DNA from: Lentzea sp. NEAU-D7
Lineage (GTDB): Bacteria; Actinomycetota; Actinomycetes; Mycobacteriales; Pseudonocardiaceae
Length of the DNA stretch: 64,000 bases
Reading direction: 5' to 3'
Assembly (NCBI RefSeq): GCF_026242055.1
Contig: NZ_JAPJDL010000001.1
Coordinates: 620,001-684,000 of the forward strand
Part shown: in pieces, positions 57,013-64,000 of the stretch
Layout of the letters: every line of letters starts with the position of its first letter
Numbering within the stretch: position 1 is the stretch's first letter
Notes under the pieces: model-generated
The model's input: only the letters and a program-made list of their open reading frames with translations
Told to the model about the DNA's origin: nothing
Database searches by the model: none
Program-made: the position numbers and the translations under genes

Positions 57013-57774
57013 GTGGCCGCCACCGTCTCCTCCAAGCTGCTGTCGCTGCTCGGCACCTTCGACAGCCGGCACCGCCGCCAGACTCTGAGCGGCATCGCGC
57101 GACGCAGCGGACTGCCGATCAGCACCACCCACCGGCTCCTCGCGGAGCTCGCGGAGTGGGGCGCGGTGCGGCGGCTGGACTCCGGCGAGTACGTCATCGG
57201 CAGGCGGATCTGGCGGCTCGGCCTGCTGGCCGCCGGGGAGGTGGAGCTGAGCCGGGTCGCGGAGCCGTTCCTGCACGACATCCACGCGGCGACCCGTGCC
57301 GTGGTGCACCTGGCCGTGCGGGAGGGCACCGAGGTGCTGTACCTCGACCGTGTCTCCGGGCACGCGTCGGTGCCGATCGTGAGCAGCACCGGGAGCCGGT
57401 TGCCGTTGCACGCGACCGGGGTCGGGAAGGTGTTGCTGGCACACGCTCCCAAAGAGGTGCAGGAGGAGGTGCTCGCGCACGGGCTGACGCGCATCACGGC
57501 GTTCACGGTCACGGAGCCGGGGCGGATGCGGGCTCAGCTGCACCGGATCCGGCGGGACGGGTACGCGCAGACGTTCGAGGAGATGACGCTCGGGGCGTGC
57601 AGCGTCGGGGTGCCGGTCGAGGTGGACGGGCACGTCGTCGCCGCGCTCGGGATCGTGGTGCCCGACCTGCGCAACGTGCGGGCGCGGCTGGTGGCGGCGT
57701 TGCAGGTGGCGGCGCGCGGGATCGCGCGGATGCTGGAGCCCAGTTTCCACCCACCGGAAGCCGGGCTTGGATGA
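57013..57774 (+). CDS. IclR-family transcriptional regulator
   Basis: A 253-aa IclR regulator: an N-terminal winged helix (about residues 5-70, LSGIARRSGLPISTTHRLLAELAEWGAV) and a C-terminal GAF-like effector domain (SRLPLHATGVGKVLLAHAP, a family signature, then SVGVPVEVDGHVVAALGIVVP). It is followed after 24 bases by an aldehyde dehydrogenase gene on the same strand, so it probably controls catabolism of an aromatic aldehyde or acid. GTG start at 57013; a 14-bp palindrome lies upstream. Confidence 0.92.
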   Translation: MAATVSSKLLSLLGTFDSRHRRQTLSGIARRSGLPISTTHRLLAELAEWGAVRRLDSGEYVIGRRIWRLGLLAAGEVELSRVAEPFLHDIHAATRAVVHLAVREGTEVLYLDRVSGHASVPIVSSTGSRLPLHATGVGKVLLAHAPKEVQEEVLAHGLTRITAFTVTEPGRMRAQLHRIRRDGYAQTFEEMTLGACSVGVPVEVDGHVVAALGIVVPDLRNVRARLVAALQVAARGIARMLEPSFHPPEAGLG

Positions 57775-57798
57775 TCAGGTGGTCTGCCGCTTGAATCC

Positions 57799-59250
57799 GT
57801 GACCGTGGCAAGCGAAAAACGTGAGCTCCTCATCGGCGGCGACAGCGTTCCGGCGCTGGACGGCCGCACCACCGACGACCTCAACCCGTTCACCGGCGAG
57901 GTCCACGCCGTCGTCGCGGCGGCCGGTCCCGCGGACGTCACGCGGGCCGTCGACGCCGCCGAGCGGGCGTTCGCGGGGTGGGCGGCGACGTCGCCGTCCG
58001 TGAAACGCGGGATCCTGCTGCGAGCCGCGGACGGCCTGGAGGCCAGGACGGCCGAGGTCGTCGCCCTGATGGCCGCCGAGGTGGGCGGCGTCGCAGGGTG
58101 GGCGGGGTTCAACGTCGTGCTCGCGGCGAACGTCCTGCGCGAGGCGGCCGCCGCGGTCACCCAGCCCGTCGGCGAGGTGCTGACGACGGAGGTGCCCGGT
58201 CAGCTGTCGCTCGCGGTGCGGGAGCCGCTCGGCGTCGTCGCGGCGTTCGCGCCGTGGAACGCGCCGGTCATCCTGAGCACGCGCGCCGTGGCCGCGCCGA
58301 TCGCCGCCGGGAACACCGTCGTGCTCAAGCCCAGCGAGGACGCGCCGATCGCGGCCGGGCTGCTGATCGCCGACGTGCTGCGCGAGGCAGGCCTGCCGGC
58401 GGGCGTGCTCAACGTCGTCACGAACGCCCCGGAGGACGCCGCCGCGGTCGCCGAGGCGCTGATCACCGACCCCCGCGTGCGCGCCGTGAACTTCACCGGC
58501 TCCACCGAGGTCGGCCGGATCGTCGGAACCCTTGCCGCACAACACCTCAAGCCCGCCGTGCTGGAGCTGGGCGGCAAGAACTCGCTGCTGGTGCTCGACG
58601 ACGCCGACCTCGACCACGCGGTGGACGCGGCGACGTTCGGCGCGTTCCACAACGCGGGCCAGATCTGCATGTCGACCGACCGCATCCTGGTGCACCGGGC
58701 CGTGGCCGAGGAGTTCACCGCGAAGCTCGCGGCCAAGGTCGGCTCCCTGCCCCACGGCGACCCCGCCGACCCCGGCACCGTGATCGGTCCCGTGATCAAC
58801 CCGCGGGCGGCCGCGCGGGTCGCCGCGCTGGTGGAGGACGCGGTCGCGAACGGCGCCACCGTCCGTGCGGGCGGCAACGGCGGCGCGACCGTGCTCGACG
58901 GTGTCACGCCGCGGATGCGGGTGTTCCAGGAGGAGATCTTCGGCCCGGCCGTCGTCGTCGTGCCCGTCGCCGACGACGACGAGGCCGTGGCGATCGCGAA
59001 CGACACCGAGCACGGCCTCACCGCGGGCATCATCACCGAGGACTCGCGGCGCGGACTCGGGCTGGCGCAACGCATCCGCACCGGCATCGTGCACGTCGGC
59101 AACCAGACCGTGGACGACGAGCCGCAGGCGCCGTTCGGTGGCGTGAAGTCCAGCGGGTACGGCAGGTTCGGCGGCCGCTGGGGCATCGAGGCGTTCTCCT
59201 CGACGCGCTGGGTGACGATCGCGAGCGAGCACGGCCACTTCCCGTTCTGA
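57799..59250 (+). CDS. NAD(P)+-dependent aldehyde dehydrogenase (aromatic-aldehyde type)
   Basis: A 483-aa aldehyde dehydrogenase. The catalytic cysteine is C290 (NAGQICMSTDRI), the general base is E256 (LELGGKNS), and the cofactor loop is FTGSTEVGR. The wording EEIFGPAVVVVPV and GQICMSTDR fits vanillin, benzaldehyde or salicylaldehyde dehydrogenases. GTG start. It is under the preceding IclR gene. The likely reaction is oxidation of an aromatic aldehyde to the acid. Confidence 0.92.
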   Translation: MTVASEKRELLIGGDSVPALDGRTTDDLNPFTGEVHAVVAAAGPADVTRAVDAAERAFAGWAATSPSVKRGILLRAADGLEARTAEVVALMAAEVGGVAGWAGFNVVLAANVLREAAAAVTQPVGEVLTTEVPGQLSLAVREPLGVVAAFAPWNAPVILSTRAVAAPIAAGNTVVLKPSEDAPIAAGLLIADVLREAGLPAGVLNVVTNAPEDAAAVAEALITDPRVRAVNFTGSTEVGRIVGTLAAQHLKPAVLELGGKNSLLVLDDADLDHAVDAATFGAFHNAGQICMSTDRILVHRAVAEEFTAKLAAKVGSLPHGDPADPGTVIGPVINPRAAARVAALVEDAVANGATVRAGGNGGATVLDGVTPRMRVFQEEIFGPAVVVVPVADDDEAVAIANDTEHGLTAGIITEDSRRGLGLAQRIRTGIVHVGNQTVDDEPQAPFGGVKSSGYGRFGGRWGIEAFSSTRWVTIASEHGHFPF

Positions 59251-59260
59251 GGCAGCTCTT

Positions 59261-59896
59261 CTAGCCGACCAGGCCCGCCTCGTGGGCCACGATGGCCGCC
59301 TGGACGCGGTTCTCCGCGCCCAGGCGGCCCAGGATCGCGCTCACGTGCCCTTTCACGGTGCCTTCGACCAGGTCGAGGCGCCGGGCGATCTGCGCGTTCG
59401 ACAGGCCCTCGCCGAGCAACGCCAGCACGTCGCGTTCCCGCGCGGTCAGCGACTCCACCCGCGACCGCGCCCGCCCGACCCGCCCGCCGCGGAACCGCGT
59501 GATCATCCGGGCCGCCACCTTGGGCGCCAGGTAGGCGCCGCCGGACGCGAGCGCGTGCACACCGGCGATCAGCTCGCGCGGATCCCCCGACTTCAGCAGG
59601 AATCCGCGCGCGCCCCCGTCCAGCGCCCGTTCGAGGTAGCCGTCGTCGTTGAACGTCGTCAGCATCGCCACGCCGAACCCGAGCCGGGCCAGCTCGCGCG
59701 CCGCCTCCAGGCCGTCGAGGCGGGGCATCCGGATGTCCATCAGCACGACGTCGGGCCGGTGCTTCAACGCCAGGTCGATCGCCTCGCGGCCGTCCGCCGC
59801 CTCCGCGACGACCTCGAGCCCGGGATCGGCGCCGAGGACGGCCCGCACGCCCGCTCGCACCAGCACCTCGTCGTCCGCGAGCAGAACCCGGATCAC
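59261..59896 (-). CDS. NarL/LuxR-family response regulator
   Basis: A 211-aa regulator: receiver with LADDEVLVRAGVR, phospho-acceptor in VVLMDIRMPRLDG and GFLLKSGDPRELI, and a C-terminal LuxR helix-turn-helix (LTARERDVLALLGEGLSNAQIA, then TVKGHVSAILGRLGAENR). The GTG start overlaps the kinase stop (GTGA). It is the third gene of the serine-hydrolase/kinase/regulator unit, and its probable binding site is the dyad at 62023-62038 in front of the unit. Confidence 0.95.
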   Translation of the reverse strand: MIRVLLADDEVLVRAGVRAVLGADPGLEVVAEAADGREAIDLALKHRPDVVLMDIRMPRLDGLEAARELARLGFGVAMLTTFNDDGYLERALDGGARGFLLKSGDPRELIAGVHALASGGAYLAPKVAARMITRFRGGRVGRARSRVESLTARERDVLALLGEGLSNAQIARRLDLVEGTVKGHVSAILGRLGAENRVQAAIVAHEAGLVG

Positions 59897-60756
59897 AGCT
59901 CCCCCGTGTGCGGCACCGTCGCGACCAGCTCGAACCGGCCCTCGTCGCGGCTGACCCGGAGCGTACCGCCCGCGATCCGCACCCGTTCGCGCAACGCGAC
60001 GAGCCCCAGCCGGCTGCCCGCGCCCCGGCGCAACCCGGCCTCGTTGAGCACCTCCACCACGGTGCTGCCCTCCCCCGACGTCACCTTCACCTCCACGAGG
60101 GACTTCGGCGCGTGCTTGGCGGCGTTCGTCAGCGCTTCCTGCACCACCCGGTGCACGGTTCGCTCCACAGTGGCCGGCACATCACCCTCCACTGTGAACT
60201 CGACGCGCATCCCCGCCGCCACGGCGCGGTCCACGAGGTCGCGCAGGTCGGCCACCGCGGGCGGTTCGCCGTCGCGCAGGAGGAACACCAGTGCCGACAG
60301 CCGTTCCGTGGCGGCGGAGGCGGTCACCCGGAGCTGGGCCGCGGCCTGCTGGTGCTCGGGAGGCAGGTTCAGCTCCAGCGCACCCGCCTGCAGGGCCAGC
60401 AGGCTGAGCTCGTGGCCGAGCGTGTCGTGGACCTCGTGCGCGATCCGGGTGCGTTCGCGCAGGTGGGCGGCCTCGACCTCGGCGGCGGCCAGCGCGGCCT
60501 GCTGTCCCGCGACCCGGCCGAGGAACCACGGCAGCGCCACCGCGAGCCCGACGACGATCAGCTGGGTGAACCCGATGAAGCCCGCCGCGGCGAACATGAT
60601 CGCGGGCCAGCCGGGCGCCATCCGCCTGCCGAGCAGGAACGCGGCGACGAACAGCCCGGCGCACACCACGACCGTCCACGGCGGCACGTTCTCCTCCATG
60701 AAGAACGACATGCCGAACGCGACGACCACGCAGCCCCCGAGCGCCACGACCCTCAT
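59893..60756 (-). CDS. Sensor histidine kinase (HisKA_3 type, small)
   Basis: A 287-aa kinase with about three membrane helices at residues 5-85, a dimerisation helix with the phospho-histidine in RIAHEVHDTLGHELSLL, and a HATPase (VVQEALTNAAKHAPK, then RLGLVALRERVRIAGG). No external sensor domain is present. The ATG at 60756 overlaps the stop of the serine-hydrolase gene (ATGA), so the signal may be sensed by that membrane-linked hydrolase-like protein. Confidence 0.92.
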   Translation of the reverse strand: MRVVALGGCVVVAFGMSFFMEENVPPWTVVVCAGLFVAAFLLGRRMAPGWPAIMFAAAGFIGFTQLIVVGLAVALPWFLGRVAGQQAALAAAEVEAAHLRERTRIAHEVHDTLGHELSLLALQAGALELNLPPEHQQAAAQLRVTASAATERLSALVFLLRDGEPPAVADLRDLVDRAVAAGMRVEFTVEGDVPATVERTVHRVVQEALTNAAKHAPKSLVEVKVTSGEGSTVVEVLNEAGLRRGAGSRLGLVALRERVRIAGGTLRVSRDEGRFELVATVPHTGEL

Positions 60757-61964
60757 CGCACCCACCTCACGACCGCCAAGACCAGGTTCATCGTGCTGGA
60801 CACGCCCAACCACACCACGAGCGGCAGCGAGTAGTGCGCCAGTTGGACGAACGTGATGTCGCGCCCACCGCCGTACAGCAGCCCGAGCAAAGCCGGCAGC
60901 GCCAGCAGCACGCCCAGCGGTACGAACCTGAACACCTGCCACGCCCTGTGGAACCTGCGAGGCCGCCGCAGGGCGCGGATCCCCAGCCCCACCGACACCA
61001 GCGTCAGCCCGGCCAGCACGAGATCCACCAGCAGCCGGTACGACTCCGGCCGCGGCGGTTCCTCGCCGTCGAGGACGGCGGCGATCGCGTTCTCCAGCAC
61101 GTGCGTGCCCTCGTTGCCGAGCGTGACCCCGCTGTTGGTCATCACCGCGATGCCGTGCCCGGACGACGTCAGCAGCTGCCCGGCCGTGCCCGTGAACCAG
61201 ATCCCGCTGTGCCGCAACCGCCCCTGCGAGTCCGCCTTCCAGCCCATGCCGTCGCGCGGGCCGAGCCGCGGCTGCGCGGCCAGCCACTTCGCCATGTCCG
61301 CGGCCGTGCTGACCACCCCGTCCGACCCCGTGACGAACCGGTCCGGCTCGGTCAGCGGCACCGAGAACCCGTAGGCGTAGCCGTACCCCTTGCGGTGGTC
61401 CGGCGGCAGGTCCCGCGGCGTCACGTCGATCGCCACCGTGTCCTTCATGCCCAACGGCTCGAAGACGTGCTTCTTCAGGTAGGCGTTGAAGTTCTCGCCC
61501 GACGCCAGTTCGACCAGCCGGGCGAGCAGGTGGTAGTTCGTGTTGGTGTAGCGGAACTCGCCGTCGGGCACGGCTTCCCGCAAAGCCTCGCGGGCCCGTT
61601 CCACGGCCCCCTCCGCGCTGTCCGGCTGCGGCAGGCTCTTCTCCGGCAAGGTCCGGTCGCTGATCCCGGACTCGTGCGCCAGGAGCTGCCGCGGCGTGAC
61701 CCGCGAGCCGAGGACCGGGCGGTCGAGGTCGATCTTCCCCGCGTCCGCGAGCTGCCGGACCGCGAGCGCCGTGAACGACTTGCTGACCGAGGCGATCGCC
61801 ATCTTCGAGCTCCCGGTGATCGGCGCGCCGGACGAGTCGTGCCCGAAGCTCTGGACCGCGATCACCTGGTCTCCCTTGGTGATCGCGACCGCGACGCCCG
61901 GAAGGGACGCCTCTCCCATGTACGTGGACACCAGCAGCGTGAGCGCTGCACCCCAGAGAACCAT
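60753..61964 (-). CDS. Membrane-linked serine hydrolase (class C beta-lactamase/PBP fold)
   Basis: A 403-aa protein. A hydrophobic N-terminus (about residues 2-16) acts as signal or anchor, then a beta-lactamase/DD-peptidase fold with S59-V-S-K62, YTN (FRYTNTNYHLLARLV) and HSG in RHSGIWFTG, so all three catalytic boxes are present. The C-terminal 100 residues form about three membrane helices. It is first in an operon with a histidine kinase and a NarL-type regulator (ATGA and GTGA overlaps). It could be a D-amino-acid or peptidoglycan hydrolase or a sensor of beta-lactam-like ligands. Confidence 0.87.
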   Translation of the reverse strand: MVLWGAALTLLVSTYMGEASLPGVAVAITKGDQVIAVQSFGHDSSGAPITGSSKMAIASVSKSFTALAVRQLADAGKIDLDRPVLGSRVTPRQLLAHESGISDRTLPEKSLPQPDSAEGAVERAREALREAVPDGEFRYTNTNYHLLARLVELASGENFNAYLKKHVFEPLGMKDTVAIDVTPRDLPPDHRKGYGYAYGFSVPLTEPDRFVTGSDGVVSTAADMAKWLAAQPRLGPRDGMGWKADSQGRLRHSGIWFTGTAGQLLTSSGHGIAVMTNSGVTLGNEGTHVLENAIAAVLDGEEPPRPESYRLLVDLVLAGLTLVSVGLGIRALRRPRRFHRAWQVFRFVPLGVLLALPALLGLLYGGGRDITFVQLAHYSLPLVVWLGVSSTMNLVLAVVRWVR

Positions 61965-62022
61965 GGGACAGAACGTAGGGATCGGCGCGGGGAGGAACCC
62001 GACCTGAAAGGCACACCGGACC

Positions 62023-62038
62023 CCTGACGAAAGTCAGG
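62023..62038. promoter_or_regulatory. Dyad CCTGAC-GAAA-GTCAGG
   Basis: Perfect 6-bp arms around GAAA, 59 bases upstream of the serine-hydrolase start and four bases before the divergent gene at 62043. Site and position fit autoregulation by the NarL-type response regulator of the adjoining operon. As RNA it would form a GNRA tetraloop hairpin. Confidence 0.55.
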
Positions 62039-62042
62039 CATC

Positions 62043-62528
62043 ATGGCCGGGGTGAGCGACAACTGGGCGGACAAGCACTGGCTGAACGTGCCCGGCCCCT
62101 TCTACACGGGCCAGACGGACAACTGCTGGACCGGCCGGCTGCACGCACCACGCCACATCCTCTACGGCGGCGACTTCTACAACGAGTTCGTGTACCGCCA
62201 GCCCAGGACCAAGGCCGAGATCGAGTGCGTGCACGTCGCCGCGGCGCAGGACCCCTTCGGCGGTTACGCGGACGACGGCAACGAACGGTGGACACCGGAG
62301 GCGGTGCGGTCCTGGTGGGGTGGGCGAGCCCAGGTCGAGGAGCACGTCACCGCGCTGCTCGCCGAGTGGGCCGCGTCGAGCAAGCAGGACGAGGTCGAGG
62401 CCGCCGACGGTGCCCGCGACTTCCTCTCCTACCTGGCGGGCGACCTCGAGGCCGACCTCCGGGCGTACGTCTTCCGCCTGGAGCGCGGCTACTACCCCGG
62501 CCCCGGGGACCGGGTCCCTCTGCTCTGA
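62043..62528 (+). CDS. Conserved hypothetical protein of actinomycetes
   Basis: A 161-aa soluble protein with the conserved opening DNWADKHWLNVPGPFYTGQTD, then CWTGRLHAPRHILY and EFVYRQPRT. I recognise similar proteins in other actinomycetes but no function. It has no signal peptide, membrane helix or metal cluster. ATG at 62043; an in-frame GTG at 62052 is possible. The dyad immediately upstream suggests regulation shared with the divergent serine-hydrolase/two-component operon. Confidence 0.78.
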   Translation: MAGVSDNWADKHWLNVPGPFYTGQTDNCWTGRLHAPRHILYGGDFYNEFVYRQPRTKAEIECVHVAAAQDPFGGYADDGNERWTPEAVRSWWGGRAQVEEHVTALLAEWAASSKQDEVEAADGARDFLSYLAGDLEADLRAYVFRLERGYYPGPGDRVPLL

Positions 62529-62533
62529 ACGCA

Positions 62534-62568
62534 CCGGGGCCCCCGACCACGAAGGTCGAGGGCCCCGG
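62534..62568. terminator. Bidirectional stem-loop terminator
   Basis: CCGGGGCCC (62534-62542) and GGGCCCCGG (62560-62568) form a perfect 9-bp GC stem, extended by CGACC/GGTCG inside, between two convergent genes. There is no strong U-run, as is usual in actinomycetes. Confidence 0.8.
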
Positions 62569-62582
62569 CACCAGCGAGCAGA

Positions 62583-64000
62583 TCAGTGACCCGCGGCGAT
62601 CTCCGCCGCCAGCCGGTCGTCACCGCTCATCTCCTTGAGCGGCTTCTCCTTGATGAACGCCACCGCGAGCAGCGCCAGCACCGCGAACGGCGCACCCACC
62701 AGGAAGATCTCCGCGGTCGCCGTCGCGTAGATGTCGGCGATCACGGCCTTGATCTCCGGCGGCAGCACCGAGATGTCCGGCACGTTGCCCTCGCCGCCGG
62801 TGAGGCCGCCCATCGGGCCGAACTTCTCGGCCGCGAGCGACGAGACCTTGTTGGCCAGCACGGCACCCAGCGCCGAGACGCCGATCGCGCCGCCCAGCGA
62901 GCGGAAGAACGTCAGCGTGGACGTGGTGGCGCCGAGGTCCTTGGCCGGCACGTCGTTCTGCGCCGCGAGGACCAGGTTCTGCATCATCAGGCCGACGCCG
63001 ACGCCGAGCACGAACATGTGCACGGACACCATGACCACGCTGGTCTGCGCGGTGATCGTGGACAGCAGCAGCATGCCGCCGACCATGAACACGCCACCGG
63101 CGACCAGGAACGCCTTCCACTTGCCGAACTTCGTGATCAGCTGTCCGGCCACGGTGGACGAGATGAGCAGACCGAAGATCAGCGGCAGGCCCAGCAGACC
63201 GGCCTGGGTCGGGGTCTTGCCGAGCGAGAGCTGGAAGTACTGCGAGAGGAAGACGGTGCCGCCGAACATCGCGATGCCGACCAGGGCGCTCGCGACGGTC
63301 GCCAGCGAGACGGTGCGGTTGCGGAAGATCGACAGCGGCACGATCGGGTCGTGCGCGGTGGCCTCGACGCGGACGGCCGCCACGAGCAGCAGCACGCCGA
63401 GCGAGACGAGGCCGGCGGTCCAGCCCGACGCCCACTCGAACTTCTGCCCGGCCAGCGACGACCAGATCAGCAGCGTCGAGACGCCGGAGACGATCAGGAA
63501 CGCGCCCAGGTAGTCGATCTTCGTCTTCTCGTTGCGCACGACCGGCAGGCGCAGCGTGCGCTGGAGCATGTAGATCGCGGCGAGGGTGAACGGGATGCCG
63601 ATGAAGAAGCACCAGCGCCAGCCGAGCCACGAGGTGTCGACCAGGACGCCGCCGATCAGCGGGCCCGCGACGGTGCCGACGCCGAACACCGCGCCGAACA
63701 TGCCGGAGTACTTGCCGAGCTCGCGCGGCGGGATCATCGCGGCCATCACGATCGTCGCGAGCGCCGTGACGCCACCGGCGCCCAGGCCCTGCACGACGCG
63801 GCTGACGATGAGCATCTCGACGTTCTGCGAGAAGCCCGCGATCAGCGAGCCGACGACGAACAGGCTGAGCGACGCCTGGATCAGCAGCTTGCGGCTGTAG
63901 AGGTCGGCGAGCTTGCCCCACAACGGCACGGTCGCGGTCATCGCGAGCAGCTCGGCCGTCACGATCCACGCGAAGATCGACTGCGAGCCCTTCAGCTCGG
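62583..64000 (-). CDS. DHA2-family MFS multidrug exporter, 5' end beyond window
   Basis: A major-facilitator exporter of the DHA2 (EmrB/QacA, 14-helix) family. About 472 codons are visible and the frame stays open to the window edge, so the N-terminus with the first helix is missing. Motif A (GKLADLYSRKLL) and the motif C segment (GAVFGVGTVAGPLIGGVL) are clear. A hydrophilic loop with DISVLPPEIKAVIADIY lies near the C-terminus. Drug or metabolite export is likely. No regulator for it is seen within the window. Confidence 0.92.
   Translation of the reverse strand, partial: ELKGSQSIFAWIVTAELLAMTATVPLWGKLADLYSRKLLIQASLSLFVVGSLIAGFSQNVEMLIVSRVVQGLGAGGVTALATIVMAAMIPPRELGKYSGMFGAVFGVGTVAGPLIGGVLVDTSWLGWRWCFFIGIPFTLAAIYMLQRTLRLPVVRNEKTKIDYLGAFLIVSGVSTLLIWSSLAGQKFEWASGWTAGLVSLGVLLLVAAVRVEATAHDPIVPLSIFRNRTVSLATVASALVGIAMFGGTVFLSQYFQLSLGKTPTQAGLLGLPLIFGLLISSTVAGQLITKFGKWKAFLVAGGVFMVGGMLLLSTITAQTSVVMVSVHMFVLGVGVGLMMQNLVLAAQNDVPAKDLGATTSTLTFFRSLGGAIGVSALGAVLANKVSSLAAEKFGPMGGLTGGEGNVPDISVLPPEIKAVIADIYATATAEIFLVGAPFAVLALLAVAFIKEKPLKEMSGDDRLAAEIAAGH

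Noticed and set aside
1-64000. CRISPR array, prophage, IS element, tRNA or rRNA gene
   Set aside because: No spaced direct repeats, transposase, integrase, structural phage gene, cloverleaf or rRNA-like sequence was found on reading both strands.

Overview
The window is a chromosomal segment of a high-GC Gram-positive filamentous actinomycete. GC content is very high, GTG starts are frequent, and four-base ATGA/GTGA gene overlaps are common. Typical actinomycete families are present: an XRE/DUF5753 regulator paired with a DUF397 peptide, a mycothiol-type maleylpyruvate isomerase-like protein, DUF6493/SWIM proteins, and a secreted chitinase behind a DasR-like site. The mix resembles Pseudonocardiales (Lentzea/Saccharothrix-like); this is an impression, not a proven assignment. 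I see no rRNA, tRNA, IS element, prophage, CRISPR array or biosynthetic megacluster. No gene-free stretch exceeds about 210 bases.

Layout. 1-2892: a likely sulfur/amino-acid acquisition operon on the minus strand (two FMN monooxygenases, then an ABC permease cut by the window edge), with a 19-codon cysteine-containing leader ORF and a 12-bp hairpin before the permease. 3083-6493: a MerR regulator disrupted by a poly-C tract, thioredoxin, a CPA1 antiporter and a kinase-GGCT fusion. 6457-9144: a cupin and a TetR regulator sharing two operators, then a flavin monooxygenase. 9203-10199: DUF397 and XRE. 10330-15728: a six-gene MacAB-like exporter plus two-component operon. 15714-18062: DUF1479 oxygenase divergent from a ROK regulator. 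18066-22682: a His-rich methyltransferase, an XRE-cupin regulator with a TetX-like monooxygenase, a KDPG-type aldolase and a secreted sphingomyelinase.

22675-29232 is the most unusual block: two tandem DUF6493-like paralogues of about 825 aa translationally coupled to a SWIM zinc-finger protein, followed by a 103-aa protein. 29277-32188 holds a DAP-decarboxylase-like enzyme and a Tat-exported amidohydrolase. 32304-39749 is a complete kdpFABCDE potassium operon, including the 32-aa KdpF, an additional 27-aa membrane peptide in front of it, and a rare TTA codon early in kdpA.

39943-51761 is a mosaic of small units: a second kinase, an orphan membrane protein, an AlkZ-like winged-helix protein, MMPL/MarR with paired operators, an ECF-like sigma factor with VOC and GNAT genes, a NarL-type two-component system, a metallo-beta-lactamase-fold hydrolase, and an AraC/VOC pair. 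51813-64000: secreted GH18 chitinase, DUF1579-like protein, YdcF-like membrane protein, two tiny genes, an APH-fold kinase, IclR with an aldehyde dehydrogenase, a three-gene serine-hydrolase/histidine-kinase/response-regulator operon, a conserved actinobacterial protein, and an MFS drug exporter truncated by the window end.

Functionally, the segment is dominated by environmental sensing (four two-component systems plus at least nine one-component regulators), ion and xenobiotic transport, and oxidative catabolism. Most regulators sit beside their likely target with a visible dyad in the shared promoter.
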